A stretch of 64,000 nt of DNA, taken from DASZGI01 sp035938995. Its GTDB lineage: Bacteria; Actinomycetota; Actinomycetes; Streptomycetales; Catenulisporaceae. The position numbers were made by a program, and so were the translations under genes. Below are positions 44,672 through 54,000 of this stretch, in pieces (within the stretch, counting starts at the first letter, position 1; each line of letters opens with the position of its first letter). The notes beneath the pieces were generated by a model. It saw only the letters and a list, made by a program, of their open reading frames with translations, searched no databases and had not been told where the DNA came from. The stretch is from positions 23,431 through 87,430 of the forward strand of contig NZ_DASZGI010000147.1 in the NCBI RefSeq assembly GCF_035938995.1, written 5' to 3'.

Positions 44672-45307
44672 CTATTCGAGGTCTGAGGGCAACAGCGAGC
44701 CGACCCACATGTCCACCCGCTCACCGCGCAGAATCCGGCGCGAGCGCAGCCTTCCCTCGATGGTGAATCCGATCTGTTGCGCGCCGTGGATACTGGCCCG
44801 GTTGCCCACGCAGATCAGCATCTCGAGCCGCTCGACACCCATTTCCCCGAAGGCCCAGCGGGCGGCGGCGAGTACCGCCTCGCTCGTGAGGTGCCTGCGC
44901 CGGGCCCAGGGCGCCGACCAGCAGCCGATCTCGGCCGTCACCCCGTCGCGCGTTCCAGACGACGTGATGTTGGTGATGCTCACCATGCCGAGCAGCGGGC
45001 CGCCATCCTGCAGGCGGAACGCGAAAACGGCGTCCGTCCCGGCTGCCAGGCCGCGCGGGATCGTTTCGCGCACGAAGCGCTCGGCGTCGGCCCGCGTGAA
45101 CGGCAGCGGGACGAACAGCCAGGACTGAATCTCCTGATCCTGGCACGCCTCGACGATCACGTCGATGTCGGCCCCGATCGGCGCGGCGAGCAGCAGCCGG
45201 GGCGTGGTGATGCGCACGCCGGTGAGATCGCGGCGGGGCGAAGCCGACGGCCGGTGCTCGCGCGGGGCTGGGGCCGGAGCCTGAAGAGTCGTCGTCCTCA
45301 CGTCCAT
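44672..45307 (-). CDS. GNAT acetyltransferase, RimJ/RimL type
   Basis: 211 aa. Residues about 30-205 have the RimJ/RimL layout: TPRLLLAAPIGADIDVI, RADAERFVRETIP, AEIGCWSAPWARRRHLTSEA and VERLEMLICVGNRASIHGAQ, then IGFTIEGRLRS. W/ARRRHLTSEA is the acetyl-CoA loop. Targets are usually protein N-termini or small amines. It is the last gene on the minus strand past the type VII locus, 105 bases from the ATPase gene; a link to secretion is not shown. The 30-residue Pro/Ala-rich N-terminus is probably disordered. Confidence 0.9.
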   Translation of the reverse strand: MDVRTTTLQAPAPAPREHRPSASPRRDLTGVRITTPRLLLAAPIGADIDVIVEACQDQEIQSWLFVPLPFTRADAERFVRETIPRGLAAGTDAVFAFRLQDGGPLLGMVSITNITSSGTRDGVTAEIGCWSAPWARRRHLTSEAVLAAARWAFGEMGVERLEMLICVGNRASIHGAQQIGFTIEGRLRSRRILRGERVDMWVGSLLPSDLE

Positions 45308-45412
45308 GGTGCGAACGTATCCTCGATGACTGCGACCCGGGGCCCGCCGACCCCGATCGTGTACGCGCAGGGCAATGACGCTGCCCTCGCGGTCGCCCGC
45401 GCCGCGGCAGGC

Positions 45413-46495
45413 TCAGCAGGGCAGCCGACGGCCGGTGGCCGGGTCGTAGAGGTTGCAGTCGCCGGGCGACGCGCTGATCAGGATTCTGTCGCCGACCGCG
45501 GGCGGCGCTCCGGAGACCCGGTCGACCTTGAGGCTCACCGTCGTCGAATTCAGCAGCGCGACAGCGCACACCGCGTGAAACCGCCCGGCGCTGCTGACCC
45601 CCACCACCGTCGCGCGGATACCCGGACTCGACGGCACGAGCAGCAGACGGGCCGGATTGAGGCCGACCAGGACCTGATCGCCGCTCAGCGCCGCTATCTG
45701 CCGCGGGGTCAGCGCGATCGGGTAGGAGTCGAGCCACGCGCTGCCGTTGGCGACCCGGGCGCGCACCAGGTTGGCCAGTGCGGGCCCGGCGAACCGGGCC
45801 ACCGCGACGGTGCCGGGGTGGTCGAATAGGGTGCGCGGCCGACCGACCTGCTGGAGGCGGCCGTCCGCGAGCACCGCGACGCGGTCGGCCAGGGCGAGCG
45901 CGTCGGCGGACCGGCAGGTGGCGTAGATCATGGTCACGCCGAGGGCGCGCTGGGTCTCCCGGATGACGGCGGTGCCGTCGGGACCGCCGAGCGCGTCCGG
46001 GCCGATGAGCGGCTCGTCCAGGCACACCACCGACGGCTGGCGCACGACCGCGCGGGCCAGGATCGTGCGCAGCCGGGTTTCGAACGGGACCTCTTCAGGG
46101 TGCAGCGACAGAGGGGCGTTCAGACTGCAGGCGTCCACCGCCCGCGCCACCGCCGCGTGCACGACGCGCTGCGGTGTCCGGCGCAGCAGCAGCGGCAGGG
46201 CGATGTTCTCGAACAGCGACAGGTTCGGCAGCAGTTCGAAGCCTTCGAAGACGAACGAGACCCACTGCCGGTCCGGGGGCAGGTCGTTCGGGTGCTTCCC
46301 GCCGATCGTGACCTGTCCGGCGTCGAGCGGTTCGAGCCCGCAGAGCATCCGCAGCAGCGTGGACTTGCCGCTGCCCGGCGCCCCGGCCAGCACCAGCAGT
46401 TCGCCGGCGCGCACATGCAGGTCCACGCCGTCCACGGTCGGCCGGGCCACGCCGGGCAGCATCCGGGTCGCGCCGGAGAAACGTACGTCGGCCAT
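45413..46495 (-). CDS. MalK/UgpC-like ABC ATPase with altered catalytic motifs
   Basis: 360 aa from the ATG at 46495. Walker A is intact (LAGAPGSGKSTLLRML) and Walker B reads SVVCLDEPL. The Q-loop glutamine is Glu (VSFVFEGFELLP), the LSGGQ signature is missing (HPEEVPFETRLRTILARAVV), and the switch His is Cys (MIYATCRSADAL). The C-terminal TOBE-like region (VLVGLNPARLLLVPS and YDPATGRRLPC) matches MalK-type proteins. It may bind ATP, but normal dimer hydrolysis looks compromised. No permease lies nearby; it follows the type VII genes. Confidence 0.85.
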   Translation of the reverse strand: MADVRFSGATRMLPGVARPTVDGVDLHVRAGELLVLAGAPGSGKSTLLRMLCGLEPLDAGQVTIGGKHPNDLPPDRQWVSFVFEGFELLPNLSLFENIALPLLLRRTPQRVVHAAVARAVDACSLNAPLSLHPEEVPFETRLRTILARAVVRQPSVVCLDEPLIGPDALGGPDGTAVIRETQRALGVTMIYATCRSADALALADRVAVLADGRLQQVGRPRTLFDHPGTVAVARFAGPALANLVRARVANGSAWLDSYPIALTPRQIAALSGDQVLVGLNPARLLLVPSSPGIRATVVGVSSAGRFHAVCAVALLNSTTVSLKVDRVSGAPPAVGDRILISASPGDCNLYDPATGRRLPC

Positions 46496-46785
46496 GGCCG
46501 GCGCCCCTTTCGGGCCGGTGCGCCGCGGCGACGGCGCGGCGGGGCCGGCTCGCTCACCCCGCACTGTGCTCGGGTGCCGCTGTCTCGGAGGGCTGGACCC
46601 CCAGCCGGCCTGCGCCGACAGTCGGCTGGAGGAGCTTGGAGATCGATCCGCACGCGGGGGGTGAATCGAGTTCACGGGGGATGTGGATGTTCATCGGCTC
46701 AGTCGTTCGCCCGGAGCCATGAGGGTCTTGAAATCCTCCGGCGCACAGCCCCTTCGCCTCGCGAACGGTCGGCGGTGCCGGCGGT
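46496..46785. other. Intergenic region upstream of the MalK-like gene
   Basis: 290 bases between the repeat-rich protein stop and the ATPase start. A GGGGCG site precedes the ATG at 46495. No gene or strong hairpin is evident; the size suggests the ATPase has its own promoter. Confidence 0.4.
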
Positions 46786-49542
46786 TCACAGCTCGCCCCA
46801 TTCCGGCCGCGGGGCGCCCCACGCGCCGGCCTCCTGGACGAGCAGTTCGGCCGCGGATTTGCTCCCCAGCTGCTGCTCCTCCTCTTCCTCGGCGGCGGCC
46901 GCTTGCGCGGCTTCGGCCTCCTGGGCCGAAGCCTCTGCCGCCGCGGTCTCCGGGTCGTACCCCTCGGGAAGCCGGCCGAGGCGATATTTAGGCGCAGCGG
47001 CGGCCGCCGCCGCGGCTTCGCGGGACGGCCGCCACCTCGCCACACCCGCCAGTTCCTCGGGCATCGGCTCGCCTCCTGCCTCGTCGTCGCCCCAGGAACC
47101 CTGCTCGGTGCTGACGATCCGGGCAGAGGTCTCCTGCTCGTCGTCACCGCGCGTCCGCCGTCGGGAGGCCCAAAGGCCGAGCGTGAACAACCCGGCGTCG
47201 GCAGTGGTGCCGCCGACTTCCCATCCGGACGGGTCTTGCGGCGCGGCCGATGGATCCACCACCGGCACTCGGTACTCCTGCTCAGCGGCGGAGGTCTCCT
47301 GCTCGCCGCCCTCGGCGGTCTCCGCGTTGGCGGCCTCCACCGCGGCTGCCTCGGCTGCCGCCGCAGCGGCAGTAGCTGCCATCGCCGCTGCCGCCTCCTG
47401 AGCCTGCGGTGCCTGCTGCTCCTCTTCCTGCTCCGGCTGCGCGGCCGCACCGCTGTCGGGCGTCGTGCCTTCGGCCCAGGAGAGTTCGGCCCCACCGGCC
47501 TCGGCGCCGTGCAGCGATCCGGCCTCGGCTTCGGCCTCGTGTTCTCCCTCGGCCCACGGCTCCTCGCTCCCGGTAAGCAGGCCCGAAGCGTCGGAACGCT
47601 CGGCGTGGCCCGCCGCTCCGGCCATCCCAGCACCCATGCCCGGCATCATCGGCATCTCGCCCATGCCCTCGGCGGCGGCAGCGGCCGCGGGCTCCGCGAG
47701 TGCTCCGGTCGACGCCGCGCCTTCCGCGGCGGTCGCCGGGAGCCCTTCGCCGACGAGGCCCGCACCGCCCGCGGCAGCGCCCGCCGAAGAGCCGACTTCG
47801 CCCACGCTCGGAGCGGTCTCGCCGCTCCACGGCTCCGAGCTGCCGGAGAGCAGGCCCGAAGCGTCGGAACGCTCGGCTCCGTGGCCCTGCATTCCGCCCA
47901 TCCCGCCCATGCCCGGCATCATCGGCATCCCGGCCCCGCCCGGGACGCCGGCTTCGGCGGGCGTAGCCGCGAGCTCGCCGGCGGGCAAGCCCTCGGCGGC
48001 GGGGACGCCCTCGCCCGCGAGGCCGAGCCCGCCCGCACCGGTGCCGGTCGACGAACCCACGACGTCGCTCGGGGCGCCGGTGCCGGTCCACGGCTTGGCG
48101 TCGTTCGACAGCAGACCCGAGGCGTCCGACCGTTCGGCGGCGCCCGGCATTCCGGCCCCCCCGGCACCCATGCCCGGCATCATCGGCATCCCGGCCCCGC
48201 CCGGGACGCCGGACTCCAGCGGCGTGCCCGCGGCCAGTTCAGCCGGCGTAAGGGCGGACGCGGACTCGAGGGCGGGCAATCCGGCCGCGGCCGCGCTTTC
48301 CGAGGGCAACGCGGCTGCCGCCGGGTTGAGCGCAGCGTCCATCGCCGGATTCAGCGAGCCGACCGGGGACTGCCCGGACGGGGCACCGGCGGAACCGGCC
48401 GCGCTGAATGGCGCTGCGGCGAACGGGAGCCCGGCGAGCGGAGCGAGGCCGTTCGCACCGACAGCTCCGGGCGCAGGCGCGGTGCTGAAGTCGGCCGGCA
48501 ACCCGGCCCCCGGAGCATTCACGCCACCGGGCGCACCCACACCACCAGGCGGAGGCGCCGTGGCAAAGTCTGCCGGCAAACCGTTGGCTCCCGGAGCATT
48601 CAGACCACCCGGCGCACCCACACCACCAGGCGGAGCCGCCGTGGCGAAATCAGCCGGCAACCCGGCTCCCGGAGCATTCGCACCACCGGGCGCACCCACA
48701 CCACCAGGCGGAGGCGCCGTCGCGAAGTTCTGCGGCAACGCGTTGGCTCCCGGAGCGTTCGCACCACCCGGCGCATTCAGTCCGGGCGGCGGCGCGACGG
48801 CGGCGTTCGGCAAGTTGGCGCCCGGATCGCCCGTTCCGGGAGGATTGGTGACTCCGGGCGGGTTCGTCACGCCCGGCGGGTTGGTCGTCGCCGTCGGGGA
48901 CACCGGGTTCTTCACGTTCGAGATCGTGTCGGTGTAGTTGCCCGCCACCTGGTTCAGCACGCCGACCATGTCCTGGGTCATCATGGTGACCAGCGCGGGC
49001 TTAGTGTGGATCTGAACCAGCCCGTTGACGATCGGGGCGCCCTCCGCCGCCGCGGCGTTCGCGTAGTAGTCGTCGATGCTCACGATCTGGCTCTGCGCCC
49101 AGGCCAGCGTGTTGCCGTTGTTGGTCAGCTGGTCCGGCACCGAGTACCTGCCGGTCGCGCCGCCGGACAGCGCGTCGGCGTTGGAGAGGACCTGCTTCGA
49201 GAAGCCGCTCATCATCGTGCTGAAGGCGTCGGACGCTTGCCCTTTCCAGACGTTGGTGAGCGAGGTCGTCGCCTTGGCGAGGCCGTCTCCGACCGCCTCG
49301 AAAGCCTTTTGTATGTTGTAGAACGTGGTAGCCGCGGTCCACAGCGTCTGCGGGTCGGCGATGGTCTTGGCCCGGGCGGCGTCGGCCGGCGTGGTCATCA
49401 TCGAACCGCCGACGATCGCGGCCTCGATCTGGTGCCAGTTCCAGCCCGCGTAGTCGGACGCCGAGCCGTTGGCCGACGGGTTGCCGAACAGGGCGCCGCC
49501 GTCACCCGAGGTGAATCCGCCGCCGCTGGTGTCGTCTGCCAC
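46786..49542 (-). CDS. Large WXG-type, repeat-rich putative type VII secretion substrate
   Basis: 918 aa. Residues 1-205 are helical, with a WXG motif in TNVWKGQASDAFSTMM (Trp99-Gly101), like PPE or long ESX substrates. Residues about 215-250 repeat GVTNPP. Residues 250-370 hold about four copies of a GGVGAPGGxNAPGAxxLPADF unit. Residues about 450-690 hold three copies of MPMMPGMG followed by AERSDASGLL and (E/K)PW. The acidic, Ala/Glu-rich rest includes a further hydrophilic segment (SRRRTRGDDEQETSARIVST). No enzymatic domain is visible. It lies after the WXG100 pair in the same orientation, so export through the EccC system is likely. A structural surface role is possible. Confidence 0.82.
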   Translation of the reverse strand: MADDTSGGGFTSGDGGALFGNPSANGSASDYAGWNWHQIEAAIVGGSMMTTPADAARAKTIADPQTLWTAATTFYNIQKAFEAVGDGLAKATTSLTNVWKGQASDAFSTMMSGFSKQVLSNADALSGGATGRYSVPDQLTNNGNTLAWAQSQIVSIDDYYANAAAAEGAPIVNGLVQIHTKPALVTMMTQDMVGVLNQVAGNYTDTISNVKNPVSPTATTNPPGVTNPPGVTNPPGTGDPGANLPNAAVAPPPGLNAPGGANAPGANALPQNFATAPPPGGVGAPGGANAPGAGLPADFATAAPPGGVGAPGGLNAPGANGLPADFATAPPPGGVGAPGGVNAPGAGLPADFSTAPAPGAVGANGLAPLAGLPFAAAPFSAAGSAGAPSGQSPVGSLNPAMDAALNPAAAALPSESAAAAGLPALESASALTPAELAAGTPLESGVPGGAGMPMMPGMGAGGAGMPGAAERSDASGLLSNDAKPWTGTGAPSDVVGSSTGTGAGGLGLAGEGVPAAEGLPAGELAATPAEAGVPGGAGMPMMPGMGGMGGMQGHGAERSDASGLLSGSSEPWSGETAPSVGEVGSSAGAAAGGAGLVGEGLPATAAEGAASTGALAEPAAAAAAEGMGEMPMMPGMGAGMAGAAGHAERSDASGLLTGSEEPWAEGEHEAEAEAGSLHGAEAGGAELSWAEGTTPDSGAAAQPEQEEEQQAPQAQEAAAAMAATAAAAAAEAAAVEAANAETAEGGEQETSAAEQEYRVPVVDPSAAPQDPSGWEVGGTTADAGLFTLGLWASRRRTRGDDEQETSARIVSTEQGSWGDDEAGGEPMPEELAGVARWRPSREAAAAAAAAPKYRLGRLPEGYDPETAAAEASAQEAEAAQAAAAEEEEEQQLGSKSAAELLVQEAGAWGAPRPEWGEL
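47570..48200 (-). repeat. Three long repeats coding MPMMPGMG...SDASGLL
   Basis: Three units of about 90 codons each, with near-identical DNA at the MPMMPGM and ERSDASGLL segments. All keep the reading frame. Confidence 0.8.
48433..48795 (-). repeat. Gly/Pro-rich tandem repeats of the 918-aa protein
   Basis: About four units of 28-32 codons (GGVGAPGGANAPGA, then LPADFATAPPP) in tandem. The DNA copies are highly similar, which suggests recent expansion. Confidence 0.8.
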
Positions 49543-49627
49543 GATGCGCCTCCCGCGCTCTCTTTCCGTCTAAAGGTCGACCCGCCGGGTGCCCGGACGC
49601 GTGCCCGGGCACCCTTTCGCGGTGTCG

Positions 49628-50140
49628 TCAGGCACCCGAGCCCGACTTCGAGCCCGGGTTCCCTGCGTCGCTCATCAGGGTGCTGAAGTCCGACTGAACC
49701 GACTGGAACTCCTTCGTCAGGTCGTCGGACGACATGTTGTTGAGATCTTCGGTGCTCTTGTACTTGCTGCTCATCTCGGTCATCGCGGTCTGGATGTCGG
49801 TCAGTGCCTGCACCAGGTCCGAGATGACCTGCTGGAACCGGGACTTGAGCCCGGCGTCGCCGTTCAGACCGTTGATGACCGTCCTGATCTGGTCGGCGTG
49901 GTAGAACGCACCAGGCTGCACGTTCACCAGGTTCAGGTCGGGTATCAGATTGTTGAGGAACGGGACCAGGTCGCCCATGTACTTGGCGAACGCGTCCAGG
50001 GTGTTGGTGTCCACCTGCGTCGGCGCCGTCGGGCCGCCGCCGTTCGGGACGCTGTGGCCCGCCGGCAGATTCGGATCGTTCGTCGGCTGCGACCACTCGG
50101 GGGGCGGCGGCGGATCGGGCGGCTGAAAGTCGAAGCCCAT
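49628..50140 (-). CDS. Type VII locus protein of unknown function (WXG-related helical)
   Basis: 170 aa. A Pro-rich N-terminus (FQPPDPPPPPEWSQP) is followed by helices: TLDAFAKYMGDLVPFLNNLI, RFQQVISDLVQALTDIQTAM and DLTKEFQSVQSDFSTLMSDA. The stop of the WXG100 gene at 50141 abuts its ATG at 50140. It shows no signal peptide or enzymatic motif. The position suggests a small secreted partner or chaperone of the WXG100 proteins, which is inference. Confidence 0.8.
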   Translation of the reverse strand: MGFDFQPPDPPPPPEWSQPTNDPNLPAGHSVPNGGGPTAPTQVDTNTLDAFAKYMGDLVPFLNNLIPDLNLVNVQPGAFYHADQIRTVINGLNGDAGLKSRFQQVISDLVQALTDIQTAMTEMSSKYKSTEDLNNMSSDDLTKEFQSVQSDFSTLMSDAGNPGSKSGSGA

Positions 50141-50431
50141 TTACTGCCCCCAGAGCCCGAGACCCTGGTACTCCGCGTTGGCGTAGGCGTCGTTGATCTG
50201 GGAGAGCGAGTTCTGCGCGTTGTTCGCCTGGACGACCATCTGGGCCGCCGCGGCGTCCCACTTGGCCTTCGCCGTGTTGTAGGCGTCGCGCGCGCTGCTC
50301 GTCCACTCGGACAGGCTCTGCAGCGCGCCGTTGTCCAGGTCCTCCAGCAGGCCCTGGATGTAGCGCGCGATCGCGCCCATCTCCTCGGCCACGGCCTGGA
50401 CGTTGCTCATGTTGACGGTGTATGTAGCCAT
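50141..50431 (-). CDS. WXG100-family protein (EsxA/EsxB-like), second copy
   Basis: 96 aa, the standard WXG100 length. Two helices flank SEWTSSARDAYNTAKAKW; the central turn reads W-T-S, a variant of WXG (Trp43). The C-terminal helix ends with INDAYANAEYQGLGLWGQ, including a YxxxD/E-like region (DAYANAEYQG) near the end that may serve as the export signal. It lies 38 bases after the first WXG100 gene, as in EsxA/EsxB pairs, and probably forms a heterodimer with it. Confidence 0.92.
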   Translation of the reverse strand: MATYTVNMSNVQAVAEEMGAIARYIQGLLEDLDNGALQSLSEWTSSARDAYNTAKAKWDAAAAQMVVQANNAQNSLSQINDAYANAEYQGLGLWGQ

Positions 50432-50469
50432 CGAAAGCTCCTGATTCTCGCGAGGTTGTCCGGTCGCCG

Positions 50470-50796
50470 TCAGATACCGTTGAGACCCGGCAGGCCGTTG
50501 GCGAACGACGCCGCCATCTGCGTCGAGCCCTCGTTGGTGTTGCTGTAGACCCCGGTGTTCGACGACAGCGTCTCGGTGATCGAGGACAGCTGCGTGCGGA
50601 CCGTCTGGAGGTCCTCGAGGTACGCGGTCAGCGCCTGGCCGAAAGCGGACGCGGCCTCGCCGCTCCAGTTGGACATCAGCGTGGACTGCTGCTCGGTCAT
50701 GTTGCTGTAGGCGGTGTTGGTCTGGTCCAGGGCGTTCTGGAAGTGTCCCTGGGCGGCGACCATTCCTTGTACGCTGACTGAGGTCTCTCCAGCCAT
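50470..50796 (-). CDS. WXG100-family protein (EsxA/EsxB-like), first copy
   Basis: 108 aa from the ATG at 50796, preceded by GGAGGG. The WXG motif is intact in LMSNWSGEAASAFGQALTAY. The C-terminal helix reads TRTQLSS-like QLSSITETLSSNTGVYSNTN, and ends GLPGLNGI. Partner of the next gene. A 234-base gap upstream with a hairpin suggests that the pair has its own strong promoter apart from the secretion apparatus. Confidence 0.93.
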   Translation of the reverse strand: MAGETSVSVQGMVAAQGHFQNALDQTNTAYSNMTEQQSTLMSNWSGEAASAFGQALTAYLEDLQTVRTQLSSITETLSSNTGVYSNTNEGSTQMAASFANGLPGLNGI

Positions 50797-50827
50797 GGGG
50801 GAGACCCTCCTTCCTGCGTTCGGTCGG

Positions 50828-50852
50828 GGCGCCCTCCACGGTGGAAAGCGCC
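50828..50852 (-). promoter_or_regulatory. Hairpin upstream of the WXG100 genes
   Basis: GGCGC...GCGCC ends enclose TCCAC/GTGGA arms. It lies 32 bases before the WXG100 ATG, in the probable 5' leader, and could also end the upstream ATPase transcript. Confidence 0.4.
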
Positions 50853-51030
50853 TTCGTCTCCATGTTGACCGCGGATCAGGCTGCTGAGCCGCCCACGGAG
50901 CTTCTGTTGCCCGGCGCGACACCCACCGCTGCCCCCAGGGTCACACCCACGCGGTGGCGCGACGGCGCGATCGGCGTCCAAGTCGCCAGTTCCAGTGCAT
51001 CAGGACAGCTATGTATGGCATCGATCATTC

Positions 51031-54000
51031 TCATTGGTGCACCAGCTCCCCGGCTCTCTCGCCGACGTGGTTCGTGCCGGCTTCGGCGGGGAGCGGATCG
51101 GGCGGCGCGGACGCCGCGACGTCGTCCGGACTGATGACCGTGGACCGCGCCGCCGCGGCCAGCCGCTCGGCCAGGCGGTGCGCGTCGCGAGCACCTGTCT
51201 GCGGCGGTGCGCCGCTGAAGAGCGCGGTCATCCGGTCGAACACGGCTTGGCCGAGTTCGAAACCGCGCGCCGTGAGGTACCGGGCGGCCAACTGCGCCAG
51301 GTGCGGCGCGCCGTACTCGGGGAAGGTCAGCGCGTCGGCGAAACAGCCGGCCACATCGGGCCGCTCGCGCAGGATCTGCGCGATCCGCGGCGACTCCCCG
51401 GTCAGCAGCAGGACTACGGCGGGATGTCGCCCTACGGTCTGGCGCAGCGCCTCGAGCACGCCCACCCGCTGTTGTAGCGTGCGTTTGAAGAACACTTCGT
51501 CCAGACGCAGGAGGAGCACGCCCCCGGCGCTGTCTTCGAACAGTCGCTGGGCGAAGGCCTGTGCCTGAGTGGGGGCCAGCACGGGGAACTCGCTGAGGCT
51601 CACGGTGCTCAGCGCTCCGGAGGCGATCAGGCCGTCCTCGGCGAGGCATTGCGCGTAGACGGCGGCGACGGCGCCGCGCCCCGCTCCGTCCCAGCCCTCG
51701 AAGACGAGATTCGCCAGACCGGCCGTGGGCTGTCCCTCCCGCCGCAGCTTGGCCAGCCCGGCGAGGCGCTGGCGCAGCGCGTCGCGCACCGGGTCGAGCC
51801 CGGTGAGCGCGGCGAGCCGGCGCGCCCCGGCCGTGTCCGCCGCGCGGCCAGGGCCACGCGCCGCCGGAGCGGCCGCCGCGGAGGAGGGCGGGTCCACGTC
51901 CTGCGGCATGAAGCGGCTCAGCTCCGCCTCTTCGGCGTCGGGCTGGGTGGCCAGGCGCGAGGCCTGCCGGTTGACCATCTCCTCGAACACCTTGCGGGCG
52001 ACGCGGCCGTTGCCGAACGTCGGCCCCTTCGGCACGCGCTCGAAGTAGTCCGTCAGAGCGTTGAGGGTCTCCTCGGGCAGCTCGTAGCGGTGCGCGGAGC
52101 ACATCCCGCCCACGATGGTGACCAGCTCGTCGACGCTGTAGTTCGGGAACTCGATCGTGCGGGAGAAGCGCGAGGCCATCCCGGGGTTCGAGGAGAGGAA
52201 CTGCTCCATGTGCTCGGAGTAGCCCGCCGCGATCACGACCAGTTCGTTGCGGTGGTCCTCCATCAGCTTCATGAGGGTCTCGACGGCCTCCCGGCCGAAG
52301 TCGGGACCGGTGCCCTTGGACTGGTTGGTGAGCGTGTACGCCTCGTCGATGAAAAGCACGCCGCCGAGGGCCCTGGTGACCACCTCGGTGGTCTTGATCG
52401 CGGTGCCGCCGATGATCTGGGCGACCAGGTCGGCGCGAGCGACCTCGATCATGTGGCCGCGGGACAGCACGCCGAGCTCGGCCAGGACCGCGCCGTAGAG
52501 CCGGGCCACGGTGGTCTTCCCGGTCCCCGGCGGGCCGGCGAACACCAGGTGGCGGCTCATCGGCGGCATCGGCAGTCCCATCTGCTCGCGCCGCTGCGCC
52601 ATCTGGTTGAGGTTGATCAGGCCGGTGACTTCGGCCTTGACGCTGGCCAGCCCGACCAAGGCGTCGAGTTCCGCCAGCGGCCCGGTGCCCGGATGCGCCG
52701 CACCGCTCCTACCACCGCCACCGCCGCCAACGTCCTCGCGTCCGCCGTCCCAGCTGTCCCTGCTCTCGCCGCTGTCACGTCTGTCCGCACTTTCCCCGCC
52801 GCCGCGGGCCCGTCGCTTGGCCGGCCGGGCACTGGGCGCACCGGGCTGCGGGCCGTCGGCCGGGTCGTCGGGCACCTCGGTGTCCCGCAGGACCAGTTCC
52901 GCGTCCAGGTCGACGACCGTCCCGCAGCCGGTCAGCGTGCAGGATTCGAGCTCGGCCCGGGTGCCGGGGCCGAGTTGCACCCCGACGCCCTGATCCGCGG
53001 TAAAGCTGACCCGGCCGAACGTGCCGCTGCCCGCCTCGCTCAACTCCACAGCGGGTCCGCGCCCGGCCGACACCTCGCCGCCGCGCACCACGATCGAGCT
53101 GGCGCCGGTCGCCACGACGCCAGCGCCCGGCCCGTCCACGGTCAGCGACTCGAACTGCGCGTCGGCACCGCCGACGATGCGCACCGCCGTGTGCGCGGAA
53201 CCGTGCACCGCCATCTCGGCGAAGGCCGGCGTGCTGCCGCCGTCCACGACGATCCCGAGCGGGCTGTCGGCGACCGAGCACCGCTCGAACGTCGGCCGCG
53301 AGTTGCCCGTGACGTACAGGCCGTTCTTCGCCGCCCCCGCCATGGCGCAGCCGGACAGCACCGGGGCCGAGCCGTTGGCGATGTGGACCGACTGCGCGGC
53401 GGAATCCACGAACTCACAGTCCGTCAGCTCGACGGAGCCGCGGGAGGTCAGGTAGGCGTCGTGCGAGCCGCTCGCCGACACCCGGGTGGCCACGATCCGC
53501 GCCCCGGCCTGCTGTTCGACCGCCAGCGCCGGCTTGGCGCACTCGACCAGGACACAGTCCTCGATGTCGGCGTGGGCGGTGCCGTTGACGCAGACGCCGT
53601 TGCCGCCCGTCCGCTCGATCGTGCAGCCGCGGACGAGCAGCCGCCCGCCCTCGGCCACCACGATCGCCGACGAGGCGGAGTCGGCGATCGTGGAGGTCTC
53701 TACGGCGTTGCCGCCGGGCGAGGTGACGACGACCCCGGCGCCCACCGTGTTGCCGATCCGGCAGTCCCGCACGGCCAGCGTCCCGCCGCCGTTGGCGAAG
53801 AGCGCGGCCCAGGCGGATCCGGAGATCGTGCAGCCGTCCAGTGCCAGCTCGCCGCGGCGCACCTCGACCACGCAGGCGCGCTCGTCCGAGCCGGTGAGTA
53901 CGAGGCCGGACAAGCGCACGCCGTCGGCGGCGACCGCGACCGTGCCGCCGGTGCCGCAGTGCACGTGCACGCTGCCGGGCTCCTGATCCGGCACGAGCGT

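Noticed and set aside
44508..44708. 66-codon minus-strand open frame between the immunity and GNAT genes
   Set aside because: It is Arg-rich, spans the long inverted repeat and overlaps the GNAT 3' end; no ribosome binding site or family resemblance.
33622..46495. Idea that the MalK-like gene at 45413 is the missing ATPase of the sugar operon
   Set aside because: It is about 8 kb beyond the operon, on the far side of the ROK and Rhs genes, and lacks the signature and switch residues needed for transport.
48433..48795. Regular repeats that could suggest a CRISPR array
   Set aside because: Units are multiples of three bases, vary at third positions and encode GGVGAPGG peptides inside an open frame; there are no unique spacers and no cas genes.
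46903..49686. Plus-strand open frame of about 930 codons opposite the repeat-rich type VII protein
   Set aside because: The minus strand has a WXG head and in-frame repeats and fits the operon; the opposite frame is Arg-rich with no motif.
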